In this document: in pieces, positions 43,753 to 52,557 of the stretch
Layout: every line of letters starts with the position of its first letter
Position numbering within the stretch: the stretch's first letter is position 1
The notes under the pieces: generated by a model
The model's input: the letters and a program-made list of their open reading frames with translations, nothing else
What the model was told of the DNA's origin: nothing
Databases searched by the model: none
From: Streptomyces sp. man185
Lineage (GTDB): Bacteria > Actinomycetota > Actinomycetes > Streptomycetales > Streptomycetaceae
Direction of reading: 5' to 3'
DNA length: 64,000 bases
Assembly: GCA_002551355.1 (NCBI GenBank)
Contig: NTHE01000014.1
Span: 62,001 to 126,000, forward strand
Made by a program: the position numbers and the translations under genes

Positions 43753-45126
43753 TCAGCACCACGGCCCCGTCACCGCGAACGTCGTCCCCGGCGTGTAGCA
43801 GTTCACGTACATCGTCGAGCCGTCCGGCGAGAACGTGACCCCCGCGAACTCGCCCCACTCCGGCTCCTCGGGCGTCCCGATGTTCTGCCGCCCGCGCGCC
43901 ATCGTGTACACCTCGCCGCGCCGGGTCACCCCGAGCACGTGCTGCGCGCCGCCGCCGTCCTCGCAGACCATCAGCCCGCCGTCGGCCGCCAGGCAGATGT
44001 TGTCGGGGGACTCGCCGGGCAGCTGGATGTCGGTGTCCGGGCCGAAGATCACCACGAGGGTCAGCCGCCGCTTCTTCGGCTCGTAGCGCCACACCTGCCC
44101 GTAGTGGTCGGCCGCCGAGCCCTCGTCGCGGTGGGCGAAGCTGGAGACGAAGTAGACGGACGAGCCGCCCCAGTAGCACCCCTCCAGCTTCTGGGCGTGC
44201 GTGATGCCCTTCGCGCCGAAGTCCTGGAGCCGGATCGGGGTCTCGGCCGCCAGCGGATCCGGTACGGGCACCCACTCGATCCGGTCGAAGCTCGTTCCGG
44301 TCTCCTGGACGACGGAGAGGTCGGGCACGCCCGGCACCCGCATCGCCTCCAGCGCCCCGCCCGCCCGGAGCGAACCGGTGCCGCCGAGCGGCTTCTCGGG
44401 CAGGAAGCGGTAGAAGAGCCCGAACGGCTTGTCGAACGCGTCCTCCGTCTCGTACACGATCCCGGACTTCGGGTCGACGGCGATCGCCTCGTGCTGGAAG
44501 CGGCCCATCGCGGTGAGCGGGACGGCCCCGGTGCGGCGCGGATCGGCGCCGTCCACCTCGAAGATGAAGCCGTGGTCCTTGGTGTACCCGTTGGTCCCGG
44601 CCTTGTCCTCGTTCTCCTCGCAGGTCAGCCAGGTGCGCCAGGGGGTGGGCCCACCCGCGCAGTTGACCGCCGTGCCGGCGATGGCGACGCGCTCGCCGAG
44701 CACCTTGTTGCGGCCGTCCAGCTCCAGCGACGTACAGCCGCCCTTGGCCGCCGGGTCGTACGTCAGCCCCGGAATCGTCGGCACGCCGATCTCGGCGGTG
44801 TGCCGGTTCTCGTGATTGCGGACGAGGTGGACCCGGCCGTGGCGGCCGGGCAGAGCGGCCATGCCGTCGTGGTTGCTCGGCACCCGCCCCTCACCGGAGC
44901 GCAGCGGCTCGCCCTCCCGGGACAGCACCCGGTAGCGGAATCCTTTCGGCAGGTCGAGCAGACCGTCCGGATCGGGGACGAGGGGGCCGTAGCCGTTGTG
45001 GCCGCGCGCGGCTGCCGTGCCCGCGAAGAGTTCGGAGAAGGCCCCCGTGAAGGCGATCGCGGCGGCTGCGCCGCTGCCTGCCAGGACCTGACGTCGGGTT
45101 GCGTTGGTGCGGGGTGCGGTTGACAT
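43753..45126 (-). CDS. phoX: PhoX-family alkaline phosphatase, Tat-exported
   Basis: A 457-aa secreted phosphatase (DUF839/PhoX). The twin-arginine signal is TRRQVLAGSG with a hydrophobic stretch and cleavage near AAARG. Motifs of this calcium/iron enzyme include HLVRNHENRHTAEIG, RTWLTCEENEDKAGTNG, FQHEAIAVDPKSGIVYETED and ESPDNICLAADGGLMVCEDG, which carry the acidic metal ligands. It frees phosphate from organic esters outside the cell. The upstream DNA has GGTCACTTCAC followed by CTGTCCGCC, only a weak resemblance to a PhoP direct repeat, so phosphate control is possible but not shown. Confidence 0.85.
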   Translation of the reverse strand: MSTAPRTNATRRQVLAGSGAAAAIAFTGAFSELFAGTAAARGHNGYGPLVPDPDGLLDLPKGFRYRVLSREGEPLRSGEGRVPSNHDGMAALPGRHGRVHLVRNHENRHTAEIGVPTIPGLTYDPAAKGGCTSLELDGRNKVLGERVAIAGTAVNCAGGPTPWRTWLTCEENEDKAGTNGYTKDHGFIFEVDGADPRRTGAVPLTAMGRFQHEAIAVDPKSGIVYETEDAFDKPFGLFYRFLPEKPLGGTGSLRAGGALEAMRVPGVPDLSVVQETGTSFDRIEWVPVPDPLAAETPIRLQDFGAKGITHAQKLEGCYWGGSSVYFVSSFAHRDEGSAADHYGQVWRYEPKKRRLTLVVIFGPDTDIQLPGESPDNICLAADGGLMVCEDGGGAQHVLGVTRRGEVYTMARGRQNIGTPEEPEWGEFAGVTFSPDGSTMYVNCYTPGTTFAVTGPWC

Positions 45127-45183
45127 GAGGTGACTCCCTGTTGGCGGACAGGTGAAGTGACCCGCACGTGTGTAGCACGCACA

Positions 45184-45219
45184 GAGGCGCGGGGGGAACC
45201 ATGCGCACCCCCGCGCCTC
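45184..45219 (-). terminator. Terminator after the OsmC gene
   Basis: Perfect 12-base arms (45184-45195 and 45208-45219) around a 12-base loop, located 47 bases beyond the OsmC stop on the minus strand and ahead of phoX. Confidence 0.75.
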
Positions 45220-45266
45220 GTGTTGCTGCTGGGACGGCCCTGATGGGAGCAGCCGTGCGCCGACGG

Positions 45267-45692
45267 TCAGGCCAGCGAGGCCGACAGCGTGATCGTCGTG
45301 CCCGTCAGCGCCTGGCTGACCGGGCAGTTGGCCTTGGCGTCCTCGGCGGCCTTCACGAAGGCGTCCTCGTCGAGACCGGGGACCGTGCCCTCGACCGTGA
45401 GGTGGATGCCGGTGATGCCGGTGCCAGGCTGGAAGGTGACCTCGGCCTTCGTCTCCAGCTTGGCGGGCGGGGTGCCGGCGCCCGCGAGGCCGTGGGAGAG
45501 CGCCATCGAGAAGCAGCTGGAGTGCGCGGCCGCGATGAGCTCCTCCGGGCTGGTCTTGCCGTTCGCCGCCTCGGAGCGGGACGGCCAGGAGACCTGGTAC
45601 TCACCGATGCCGGAGGAGTCGAGGGAGACGACCCCCTTGCCCTCGATCAGGTTGCCTTCCCAGACCGTGTGCGCCTGACGCGTGGTAGCCAT
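45267..45692 (-). CDS. osmC: OsmC-family peroxiredoxin-like protein
   Basis: A 141-aa thiol peroxidase of the OsmC/Ohr fold, reducing organic hydroperoxides. The first reactive Cys is in AAAHSSCFSMALSHGL and the second in DAKANCPVSQALTG. The motif TSPEELIAAAH is typical of OsmC rather than Ohr. ATG 45692 is used because GAAGGGAT precedes it and the family starts there. Transcribed alone. Confidence 0.92.
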   Translation of the reverse strand: MATTRQAHTVWEGNLIEGKGVVSLDSSGIGEYQVSWPSRSEAANGKTSPEELIAAAHSSCFSMALSHGLAGAGTPPAKLETKAEVTFQPGTGITGIHLTVEGTVPGLDEDAFVKAAEDAKANCPVSQALTGTTITLSASLA

Positions 45693-45796
45693 GCTGGATC
45701 CCTTCGAACGGTGTGCGCGGTTGTACGGGACAACGGGATATGCGAGGCACGCGCACGCCGTCGTGCGCCGCACCCCATCGCGTTACGCCCCCGAAC

Positions 45797-46891
45797 CTAC
45801 TGCGCCACCAGCCCCTTCGCGTCACGTGCCAGCGCCGTCAGCCGGGAGATCGCCCGGAAGTACTTCTTCCGGTACCCGCCGTTCAGCATCTCGTCGCTGA
45901 AGAGCTTGTCGAACGGCAGCCCGGAGGCGAGCACCGGGACCTCCCGGTCGTACAGCCGGTCGGCCAGCACCACCAGGCGCAACGCCGTCGACTGGTCGGG
46001 CACCGCCGTGACTCCGGTCAGGCAGACCGCGCCCAGCTCGTCGGTCAGGGCGCCGTACCGGCTCGGGTGCACCTTCGCCAGGTGATCCAGCAGCCCCGGG
46101 AAGTCGTCCAGCGACGCGCCCGGCGTGGTGTACGCGGCCCGGGTGACCTGCTCGTCGGTGTACGGCGGCGGGGCCTCGGGCAGACCCCGGTGCCGGTAGT
46201 CCTCGCCGTCGATGCGCAGCGGGCGGAAGTGCGCGGACAGGCCCTGGATCTCGCGCAGGAAGTCGGCTGCGGCGAACCGGCCCTCGCCGAGCTTGCCCGG
46301 CAGCGTGTTCGAGGTCGCGGCCAGCGCCACCCCGGCCTCCACGAGCCGGCTGAGCAGCGAGGACACCAGCACGGTGTCGCCGGGATCGTCCAGCTCGAAC
46401 TCGTCGATGCACAGGAGGCGGTGACCGCTGAGCGTAGCCACGGTCTGCTGGAAGCCCAGCGCGCCCACCAGGTTGGTCAGCTCCACGAACGTGCCGAACG
46501 CCTTCAGTGACGGCTCGGCGGGCGTGGCGTGCCAGAGGGAGGCCAGCAGGTGGGTCTTGCCGACGCCGTAGCCGCCGTCGAGGTAGACGCCGCGCGGCCC
46601 GGCCGGAGCGGCCGGCTTCTTGCTCCCGAACCACTTGCGGCGGCCGGAACCCGTCGCGTGCGCGCCGCCGAGCCCGGCGGCGAAGCCCGCGAGGACCGTC
46701 ACGGCCTCGCTCTGGCTGGGCTGGTTCGGGTCGGGTACGTACGTGTCGAAGCGCACCGAATCGAAGCGCGGCGGGGGCACCATCTCGGCGACCAGACGGT
46801 CTGCGGGTACGTGCGGCTCGCGGGCGCACAGGGACAGCGGGGCCGTTTCGGCAAGGGGGCTCTGCCCCGGAAACGCGGTGGATGACGACAC
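45797..46891 (-). CDS. zapE: ZapE/AFG1-like ATPase
   Basis: P-loop ATPase of 364 aa. Walker A VYLDGGYGVGKTHLLASLWH (about 122-141), Walker B LLCIDEFELDDPGDT, sensor ATSNTLPGKLGEG and the arginine-rich RKKYFRAISRL near the end match ZapE/AFG1. The family helps Z-ring constriction in E. coli and mitochondrial protein quality control in eukaryotes; the Streptomyces role is unknown. GTG 46891 is chosen. No ribosome site is seen, but TAGGGT lies 8 bases before it, so it may be leaderless. It is divergent from the RibD-like gene with only 37 bases between starts. Confidence 0.85.
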   Translation of the reverse strand: MSSSTAFPGQSPLAETAPLSLCAREPHVPADRLVAEMVPPPRFDSVRFDTYVPDPNQPSQSEAVTVLAGFAAGLGGAHATGSGRRKWFGSKKPAAPAGPRGVYLDGGYGVGKTHLLASLWHATPAEPSLKAFGTFVELTNLVGALGFQQTVATLSGHRLLCIDEFELDDPGDTVLVSSLLSRLVEAGVALAATSNTLPGKLGEGRFAAADFLREIQGLSAHFRPLRIDGEDYRHRGLPEAPPPYTDEQVTRAAYTTPGASLDDFPGLLDHLAKVHPSRYGALTDELGAVCLTGVTAVPDQSTALRLVVLADRLYDREVPVLASGLPFDKLFSDEMLNGGYRKKYFRAISRLTALARDAKGLVAQ

Positions 46892-46928
46892 GACTGTCCA
46901 CCCTAAGGCCCATGCCAGACTGCAACCC

Positions 46929-47726
46929 ATGCGAAGCCTGTTCCCTGTGACGGACCTGACAAAGAGCGCCTCGGGAGCGGAGCACCCGTCCGGGCCGCTC
47001 ACCGACCGCGAGTGGAGCCTCGACGAGCTGGCGGAGGCGTACGCCTACCCCGCCGGGACCCTCTGGCTGCGCGCCAACATGGTCTCCACCCTCGACGGGG
47101 CGGCCCAGCACGACGGCCGCTCCCAGGGCATCTCCTGCGCCTCCGACATGCGGATCTTCGGCACCCTGCGGGGCCTGGCCGATGTGGTGATCGCCGGGGC
47201 CGAGACCGTACGCCTGGAGGGGTACCGTCCGGCCCGCGCCCGGGAGGCGTTCGCCGCGCGCCGGGCGGCCGCCGGGCAGGGGCCCGCGCCCGCCGTCGCC
47301 GTGGTGACCGGCTCGATGGACCTGGACTTCTCGCTGCCGCTGTTCACCGAGCCGCTCGTCCCGACGCTCGTGGTGACCGGATCAGGGGCCCCCGCCGACC
47401 GGATCGAGGCGGCCCGGAAGGCCGGGGCCGAGGTGGTGATCGCGGGCGAGGGCGCCCGGGTGGACCCGGTCCGGGTGGTGCGAGAGCTGGCCGACCGGGG
47501 GCTGCGGCGGCAGCTCACCGAGGGCGGACCGCGGCTGCTCGGCCAGTTCGTGGCGGCCGGTGTGCTGGACGAGCTCTGTCTGACGATCTCCCCGATGCTC
47601 ACAGCGGGTGACGCTCAGCGCATCGCCGGAGGACCCGGGGTGGCGGTGCCGGAACGTTTTTTCCTCGCATCGCTGCTGGAAGAGGCCGGGTTCCTCTTCA
47701 CTCGGTACCGTCGGACCGACAGTTAG
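46929..47726 (+). CDS. RibD C-terminal-like reductase (pyrimidine reductase family)
   Basis: A 265-aa protein with the dihydrofolate-reductase-like fold of RibD. TLWLRANMVSTLDGAAQHDG is the conserved substrate region, ADVVIAGAETVRLEGY the cofactor region, and LTEGGPRLLGQFVAAGVLDE the NADPH-contacting block. No deaminase domain is present, so it is not a complete RibD. Candidate roles are a stand-alone riboflavin reductase or a reductase for another pteridine/deazaflavin-type substrate. The family is clear but the substrate is not. There is no obvious ribosome site before ATG 46929. Confidence 0.75.
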   Translation: MRSLFPVTDLTKSASGAEHPSGPLTDREWSLDELAEAYAYPAGTLWLRANMVSTLDGAAQHDGRSQGISCASDMRIFGTLRGLADVVIAGAETVRLEGYRPARAREAFAARRAAAGQGPAPAVAVVTGSMDLDFSLPLFTEPLVPTLVVTGSGAPADRIEAARKAGAEVVIAGEGARVDPVRVVRELADRGLRRQLTEGGPRLLGQFVAAGVLDELCLTISPMLTAGDAQRIAGGPGVAVPERFFLASLLEEAGFLFTRYRRTDS

Positions 47727-47745
47727 CGGAATTTCCCGTTCCGCT
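47725..47745 (+). terminator. Short hairpin after the RibD-like gene
   Basis: A 7-base stem (47725-47731 and 47739-47745) with loop TTTCCCG beginning at the stop codon itself. It is weaker than the other terminators here. Confidence 0.5.
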
Positions 47746-47871
47746 TAGCTTCGGCTGGGCACACTTACCCCTGCAGACCCCGTGGAAGCACGGGGAAGGA
47801 TGGTTTCAGCAAACGACCGTCGACGGTCGAGCCGGCAGTCGACGAGACGAAGAAGCGGAAGGGCGCCTGTC

Positions 47872-48342
47872 GTGTTCACAAGCGTTTTGATGATCGAGAA
47901 GCCGCTCACTCCCGAGGACGTGGATTTCGTCACCACCCTCCACGGCGAGGAGCGGATCTCGTTCGTCGTTCTGTTGCAGCCGCGCGGTGACCAGGCCGAT
48001 GTCCTGCTGCGCGCGATCGACGACGTGGCGATGGGGGAACTGAAGGAAGCGGTCCGCGAGGGCGAGGAGCCGGAGGGCAGCGAGGCCCGCGAACCCGCCG
48101 AGATCGGCCTCGAATACTCCCTGCGGGCCCTGCGCCAGGCGGGCTCCGAAGCCGTCGGACAGGTGATCGAGGATCACCCCCTGGACAAACTGACGACCGT
48201 CGTCGAGGAGGCGGGCGCGGACGAGGTCATCGTCCTGACCGCCCCGCACTACGTGGAGGAGTTCTTCCACCGCGACTGGGCCTCCCGGGCCCGGCACAAG
48301 GTGGGCGTCCCGGTGCTCAAGCTCTTCGCGCACAGCGAATAG
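47872..48342 (+). CDS. Conserved hypothetical protein, UspA-like fold possible
   Basis: A 156-aa acidic cytoplasmic protein. VLLQPRGDQADVLLRAIDDV is a conserved block. Its C-terminal half, LDKLTTVVEEAGADEVIVLT with HYVEEFFHRDWASRARHKVG and VPVLKLF, reads like the end of a universal-stress/nucleotide-binding Rossmann fold. I recall similar proteins being labelled indole-3-glycerol phosphate synthase, but no TrpC motif is visible. GTG 47872 has GGAAGGG 8 bases upstream; ATG 47890 is an alternative. It precedes murC by 69 bases on the same strand. Confidence 0.6.
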   Translation: MFTSVLMIEKPLTPEDVDFVTTLHGEERISFVVLLQPRGDQADVLLRAIDDVAMGELKEAVREGEEPEGSEAREPAEIGLEYSLRALRQAGSEAVGQVIEDHPLDKLTTVVEEAGADEVIVLTAPHYVEEFFHRDWASRARHKVGVPVLKLFAHSE

Positions 48343-48411
48343 GCTGAAGCCGCGCGGTCCGGGTTGGCCCTCGGCCGCCGTCCGAACCGCAGCGATCCCC
48401 CAGGAGCACAG

Positions 48412-49812
48412 ATGGCACCCGGCATTCCCGCCGCCATGGAACGACCCCACTTCATCGGCATCGGCGGCGCCGGAATGTCGGGCATCGCGAAGATCCTCGC
48501 CCAGCGGGGCGCGAAGGTGGCGGGCAGCGACGCCAAGGAGTCCGCCACCGTCGAGTCGCTGCGGGCGCTGGGGGTGACCGTGCACATCGGGCACGAGGCC
48601 CGGCACCTGGCCGAGGACGCGTCCTGCGTGGTCGTCTCCAGCGCCATCCGCGCCGACAACCCCGAGCTGCTCCGGGCGAACGAGCTGGCCGTCCCGGTCG
48701 TCCACCGCTCGGACGCCCTGGCCTCCCTGATGAACGGCCTGCGGGCCATCGCGGTGGCGGGCACCCACGGCAAGACGACCACCACCTCCATGCTGGCCGT
48801 CGCCCTCTCCTCGCTGAGCCTGGCCCCTTCGTACGCCATCGGCGGCGACCTGGAGGGCCCCGGCACCAACGCCACGCACGGCGAGGGGGACATCTTCGTC
48901 GCGGAGGCGGACGAGAGCGACCGCAGTTTCCAGAAGTACGACCCCGAGGTCGCGATCGTCCTCAACGTCGAGCTGGACCACCACGCGAACTACGCCTCGA
49001 TGGACGAGATCTACGACTCCTTCGAGACGTTCGTCGGCAAGATCGTCCCCGGCGGCACCCTGGTCGTCTCCGCCGACCAGCCCGGCGCGGTCGAGCTGAC
49101 CCGCCGGGTCCGGGACCTCTCCGACCTCAAGGTCGTCACCTACGGCTCCGCCGAGGACGCCGACGTCCGCGTCCACAAGGTCACCCCGCGCGGCCTGACC
49201 AGCGAGGTCACGGTTCTGCTCAGGGGTAAGTTCCTCACCTTCACCGTCTCCGTCCCCGGCAGCCACTACGCCCACAACGCGGTCGCCGCGCTCGCCGCCG
49301 GCGTCGCCCTCGGCATCCCGGCGCACAACCTGGCCTCCGCGCTCGGCAGCTACACCGGGGTCAAGCGCCGCCTCCAGCTCAAGGGCGAGGCGGCGGGCGT
49401 GCAGGTCATCGACTCGTACGCGCACCACCCGACCGAGATGACCGCCGACCTGGAGGCCATGCGCGGCGCGGCCGCCGACGCCCGCATCCTGGTCGTCTTC
49501 CAGCCGCACCTGTTCTCCCGTACGCAGGAGCTGGGTACCGAGATGGGCCAGGCCCTCGCGCTGGCCGACGCCTCCGTGGTCCTGGACATCTACCCGGCCC
49601 GCGAGGACCCGATCCCCGGCATCACCAGCGCCCTGATCATCGACGCCGCGAAGGCGGCGGGCGCCGAGGTCACCGCCGTCCACGACCAGGCGGATGTACC
49701 CGCGGCGATCGCGGGAATGGCGAAGCCCGGCGATCTCGTTCTCACCATGGGAGCGGGCGACGTCACCGACCTCGGCCCGCGCATCCTGGACCACCTGTCG
49801 AGCGCCCGGTAG
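48412..49812 (+). CDS. murC: UDP-N-acetylmuramate--L-alanine ligase
   Basis: Adds the first amino acid (L-Ala) of the peptidoglycan stem peptide, ATP-dependent, 466 aa. The N-terminal HFIGIGGAGMSGIAKIL binds the UDP-sugar, AVAGTHGKTTTTSM is the ATP loop, and VAEADESDRSFQKYDPEVAI and NVELDHHANYAS are the central motifs; the C-terminal ligase domain is intact. ATG 48412 has AGGAG at 48402-48406. It lies outside the dcw cluster, as I recall for streptomycetes; its neighbours are an unknown protein and msrB. Confidence 0.96.
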   Translation: MAPGIPAAMERPHFIGIGGAGMSGIAKILAQRGAKVAGSDAKESATVESLRALGVTVHIGHEARHLAEDASCVVVSSAIRADNPELLRANELAVPVVHRSDALASLMNGLRAIAVAGTHGKTTTTSMLAVALSSLSLAPSYAIGGDLEGPGTNATHGEGDIFVAEADESDRSFQKYDPEVAIVLNVELDHHANYASMDEIYDSFETFVGKIVPGGTLVVSADQPGAVELTRRVRDLSDLKVVTYGSAEDADVRVHKVTPRGLTSEVTVLLRGKFLTFTVSVPGSHYAHNAVAALAAGVALGIPAHNLASALGSYTGVKRRLQLKGEAAGVQVIDSYAHHPTEMTADLEAMRGAAADARILVVFQPHLFSRTQELGTEMGQALALADASVVLDIYPAREDPIPGITSALIIDAAKAAGAEVTAVHDQADVPAAIAGMAKPGDLVLTMGAGDVTDLGPRILDHLSSAR

Positions 49813-49862
49813 CCGACCGGCCACCGAGGGAGCGACGATATCGCCGAGCTGAGGAGCGATCT

Positions 49863-50270
49863 GTGCCGTACGACGTCGAGAAGCCGGACGAGCAGTGGCG
49901 GGAAGAGCTGACCCCCGCCGAGTACGCGGTGCTGCGCCAGGCCGGCACCGAACCCGCCTTCGTGGGGGAGTACACCGACACCAAGACGGCGGGCCTCTAC
50001 TCCTGCCGGGCCTGCGGGGCGGAGCTGTTCCGCTCCGACACCAAGTTCGAGTCGCACTGCGGCTGGCCGTCCTTCTACGACCCGAAGGACACCGACGCGG
50101 TCGAGGTGGTCGAGGACCGCAGCCACGGCATGGTCCGCACCGAGGTGCGCTGCGCCCGCTGCGGCTCGCACCTGGGCCACGTGTTCGAGGGCGAGGGCTA
50201 TCCGACCCCGACGGACCAGCGCTACTGCATCAACTCGATCTCGCTGACGCTGGCGCCGGACGAGAGCTGA
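49863..50270 (+). CDS. msrB: Peptide-methionine (R)-S-oxide reductase
   Basis: Repairs methionine-R-sulfoxide in proteins, 135 aa. Two zinc-binding CxxC pairs (SCRACG and RCARCG) and the catalytic Cys in DQRYCINSISL are present, with the substrate-binding FESHCGWPSFYDP. The start is GTG 49863 with GAGGAG shortly upstream. It follows murC by 50 bases and may be co-transcribed; a hairpin ends the unit. Confidence 0.95.
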   Translation: MPYDVEKPDEQWREELTPAEYAVLRQAGTEPAFVGEYTDTKTAGLYSCRACGAELFRSDTKFESHCGWPSFYDPKDTDAVEVVEDRSHGMVRTEVRCARCGSHLGHVFEGEGYPTPTDQRYCINSISLTLAPDES

Positions 50271-50288
50271 GTCGGCGATCCCGGTGAG

Positions 50289-50324
50289 CCGGGGTGCTGC
50301 GGCCGGTCCGACGCCGCACCCCGG
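50289..50324 (+). terminator. Terminator after msrB
   Basis: CCGGGGT (50289-50295) pairs with ACCCCGG (50318-50324), and a bulged inner GCGGC/GCCGC extends the stem. It lies 18 bases after the stop codon. Confidence 0.65.
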
Positions 50325-50349
50325 ACGCTGACGACTGGAAGTGAGGTAA

Positions 50350-50700
50350 TACGCGTCATACGCGACGTGTACGGCCGAGACGCGCATCAGCATCAGCCTC
50401 GACCAGCAGCAGGCGGAGCGGATCAGGCGGCACGCGGATCGGGCCGGGATGGACCTCTCGGCCTATCTTGTGCACGCCGCGACGCGCCAGATGGCGGAGA
50501 GCGACGCCATGGAGGAGCAGTTCGCCGGGGTGGACGCGCTGATCGCGCAGGCGGAATCGGAAGCCGGTGCCCTCACCGAGGAGCCGGAGGGAAGCCATGA
50601 AGAGCTGACCGAACAGCAGCGGCGCGACGTCGAGGCGGCACTGGCGCTGGTGCACGGCACCGACCGTCAGGGGGTGCGGACGCGCGGGCACGCCGCGTGA
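50350..50700 (+). pseudogene. Antitoxin-like RHH protein, start codon apparently lost
   Basis: The frame is open from 50350 and codes TRISISLDQQQAERIRRHAD, the beta strand and first helix of a ribbon-helix-helix antitoxin, before the first ATG at 50449. Where the start would be expected (ATGACGCGC) the DNA reads GAGACGCGC. Translation from 50449 would give 83 aa without the DNA-contacting strand. The rest, MDLSAYLVHAATRQMAESDA onward, is intact and overlaps the next gene by GTGA. It is either a decayed antitoxin or one using a non-standard start. Confidence 0.6.
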
Positions 50701-51180
50701 GCGGACGAGTGCCCGTGTACGACTCGGGCATGCTGATCGCGCTCGCCGACCGCACGGCCAAGGCGGTCGCTCTCCACGAGGGAATGCGTACGTCCGCGCA
50801 CCGCGCGCTGGTGCTCGGTCCCGTCCTGGCGCAGGTCTGGCGCCCGCGTCCGTCGCTGGTCCACGCTCTGGCCCTTGCGCTGGAGGACTGTGCGGTGCCG
50901 CGGGCCCGGTTTCCGAGCCGCCGATGCGGGAGACGAAGGCGGGTCGCCCGGAGTGCCTGGCGTGCGCGCCCGGCCCGGACATCACCGACTGGCGGCGCAT
51001 CGGGGAGCGCTCGGACAGGCGGTGCTGCCGACGAAGAAGAGGCCGGACGCGGTGGACGCGTGGGTCGCCCTGGCCGCCGCCCGGCACGGCAGCGCGGTGA
51101 TCTTCACCAGCGACCCGGACGACCTGCTCGCGTATCTGGCGGTTTTGCGGCCACCGGACGTGCATGTCGTTGCTGTGTGA
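50697..51180 (+). pseudogene. PIN-domain toxin, frameshifted
   Basis: The first frame gives VPVYDSGMLIALADRTAK, with the first PIN Asp, and LVLGPVLAQVWRPRPSLVHA up to about 50880. The end of a PIN toxin, RPDAVDAWVALAAARHGSAV and then FTSDPDDLLAYL, is in the +1 frame and stops at 51180. One or more indels between about 50880 and 51040 break the gene. The start overlaps the antitoxin stop (GTGA), the usual VapBC-type layout. An intact toxin would cleave RNA; this copy should be inactive. Confidence 0.7.
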
Positions 51181-51248
51181 GCCCGAGAGGACCGCGCCCG
51201 ACCGGCGGGATCGTGCCGACCGCTCCCGTGCGGGCCCCCTGCCCCGTC

Positions 51249-51707
51249 TCAGACCGCGTCCGTCTCCGACCGCAGCAGCGGGTGAATGACCCCCGGGAAG
51301 ACGGTCGCCTGCACGACCTCCTCGGCCGACCCGCCCTGGACGACGGTCTCCGCGACGCCCCAGGGCCGCCCGGCCAGGTGGACGGTGAGGGTGTACGAGG
51401 AGGAGCAGCCGGTGCACTCGTAGCGGTCGGCCCAGGTCTCGACCTCGGTGGTGGAGCCCGGGTAGCGCTTCACGTGGCGGTGGCGGGCGTGGCAGTGGTC
51501 GCAGGTCTCGCCCGGCTCACAGGTTCCGCCGCAGGGGCAGGGCACGTCGAAGGAGTCGGCGGGCGTCCAGCGCTGCACGAGGACGGCGTCGCGGGTGGCG
51601 GCGGTGTCCTTCATGGCCTTGAGGTTGCGGGCGGCGACGTTGTACGACTCGCCGGTGGCGGCCATCCGGTCGCGGATGACGTCCTTGCGTCCACGGTTGG
51701 TCGTCAT
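51249..51707 (-). CDS. Hypothetical protein with Cys/His zinc-binding centre
   Basis: A 152-aa protein I do not recognise. The N-terminus RKDVIRDRMAATGESYNVAA may be helical and nucleic-acid facing. The middle has CPCGGTCEPGETCDHCHARH and later YECTGC, nine or so Cys/His residues that could bind one or two zinc ions. The C-terminus is beta-rich. ATG 51707 follows GGAGGAGC, a good ribosome site. It lies beside the decayed toxin-antitoxin pair. Confidence 0.55.
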   Translation of the reverse strand: MTTNRGRKDVIRDRMAATGESYNVAARNLKAMKDTAATRDAVLVQRWTPADSFDVPCPCGGTCEPGETCDHCHARHRHVKRYPGSTTEVETWADRYECTGCSSSYTLTVHLAGRPWGVAETVVQGGSAEEVVQATVFPGVIHPLLRSETDAV

Positions 51708-51759
51708 GGTGGCGCTCCTCCTGGGTTCACGCAGCCCGTCAGGAGGCTCACGAGTCGTA

Positions 51760-51783
51760 CCGGTACCCCTCTTACGGTACCGG
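51760..51783. promoter_or_regulatory. Inverted repeat between divergent genes
   Basis: CCGGTACC (51760-51767) and GGTACCGG (51776-51783), separated by 8 bases, in the 228-base gap between two divergent genes. It could be an operator for either gene. Confidence 0.4.
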
Positions 51784-51935
51784 CCCGGCCCGGACGCTCC
51801 CGACCGCGCGGCCCGTCCGACGGCATCGTGCGGGAGCCGTCGTGCACAGGGGCCCGCCCGTACTCCCCCGTACGGCGGAGGGGGATCATCACGCGGTGCG
51901 ACGTGCCGGGCCGGGCGGTGCGGGAGATTCGGGTC

Positions 51936-52514
51936 ATGGCGACGACGGATTCCACCCCGCCCGCTTCCTGCGTGCTGCCACCGGCCCGGCCGTCGGTTCC
52001 GCCGCCCCCGCGGTGGGCGGTGCGCGCCGCCCATGTCGTGGCCTGGTCGACCGTCCCCTCCGGGGTGTGGCGCGTCGCGCTCGTGCTCGGGGTGCCCGTG
52101 GGGGTGATGGAGCGCGAGGAGTTCCTCGCCGCGTTCCCCGACAACTCCCCGGTGATCGCCGTGGCCTACGTCCTGCTGATCGGCGCGGTCGGCGAGTTCG
52201 CCTCGTACCTCACCCTTGGCCTGGTACGGCCCTGGGGCGAGGTGGTCCCGCGTTGGATTCCGTTTCTCGGCGGACGCCCGGTCGAGCACCGGCTCGCGGT
52301 CCTCGCCGCCTCGCTGGGCGCCCTCGCGGTCACCGTCCTGTGGTGGGTCTTCTTCTTCGGCGGCCTGCTGACCGCCCCCAGCCCGGACCCCGGCATATCG
52401 GCCGGTGAAGCCTTCTTCGTCGCCTCGTACGCCCCGCTCCTGCTGTGGGGCCCGCTCCTGGCGGCGGTGACGTGGTCGTACCACCGACGGCACCGGGTAG
52501 GCACAGGGGAGTGA
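51936..52514 (+). CDS. Small integral membrane protein
   Basis: A 192-aa protein with four likely membrane helices (about 33-52, 72-95, 118-143 and 160-180). The N-terminus is Pro-rich and cytoplasmic. It has no recognised family; LTLGLVRPWGEVVPRWIPFL resembles loops of small actinobacterial membrane proteins of unknown role. ATG 51936 lies 10 bases after GGGAG. Confidence 0.6.
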   Translation: MATTDSTPPASCVLPPARPSVPPPPRWAVRAAHVVAWSTVPSGVWRVALVLGVPVGVMEREEFLAAFPDNSPVIAVAYVLLIGAVGEFASYLTLGLVRPWGEVVPRWIPFLGGRPVEHRLAVLAASLGALAVTVLWWVFFFGGLLTAPSPDPGISAGEAFFVASYAPLLLWGPLLAAVTWSYHRRHRVGTGE

Positions 52515-52557
52515 CCGGGCCCGGACGGGTGCCGACCCGGGGCGGTACGTTGCTGCC

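Noticed and set aside
45127..45180. PHO box upstream of phoX
   Set aside because: GGTCACTTCAC is a fair first half-site, but the second half CTGTCCGCCAA is too degenerate to call.
47872..48342. Indole-3-glycerol phosphate synthase
   Set aside because: I recall this label being used for similar proteins, but the length (156 aa) and absence of TrpC motifs do not support it.
51181..51935. Continuation of the toxin frame through to the membrane protein at 51936
   Set aside because: The frame happens to lack stops, but the PIN C-terminus is in another frame and the membrane protein has its own start.
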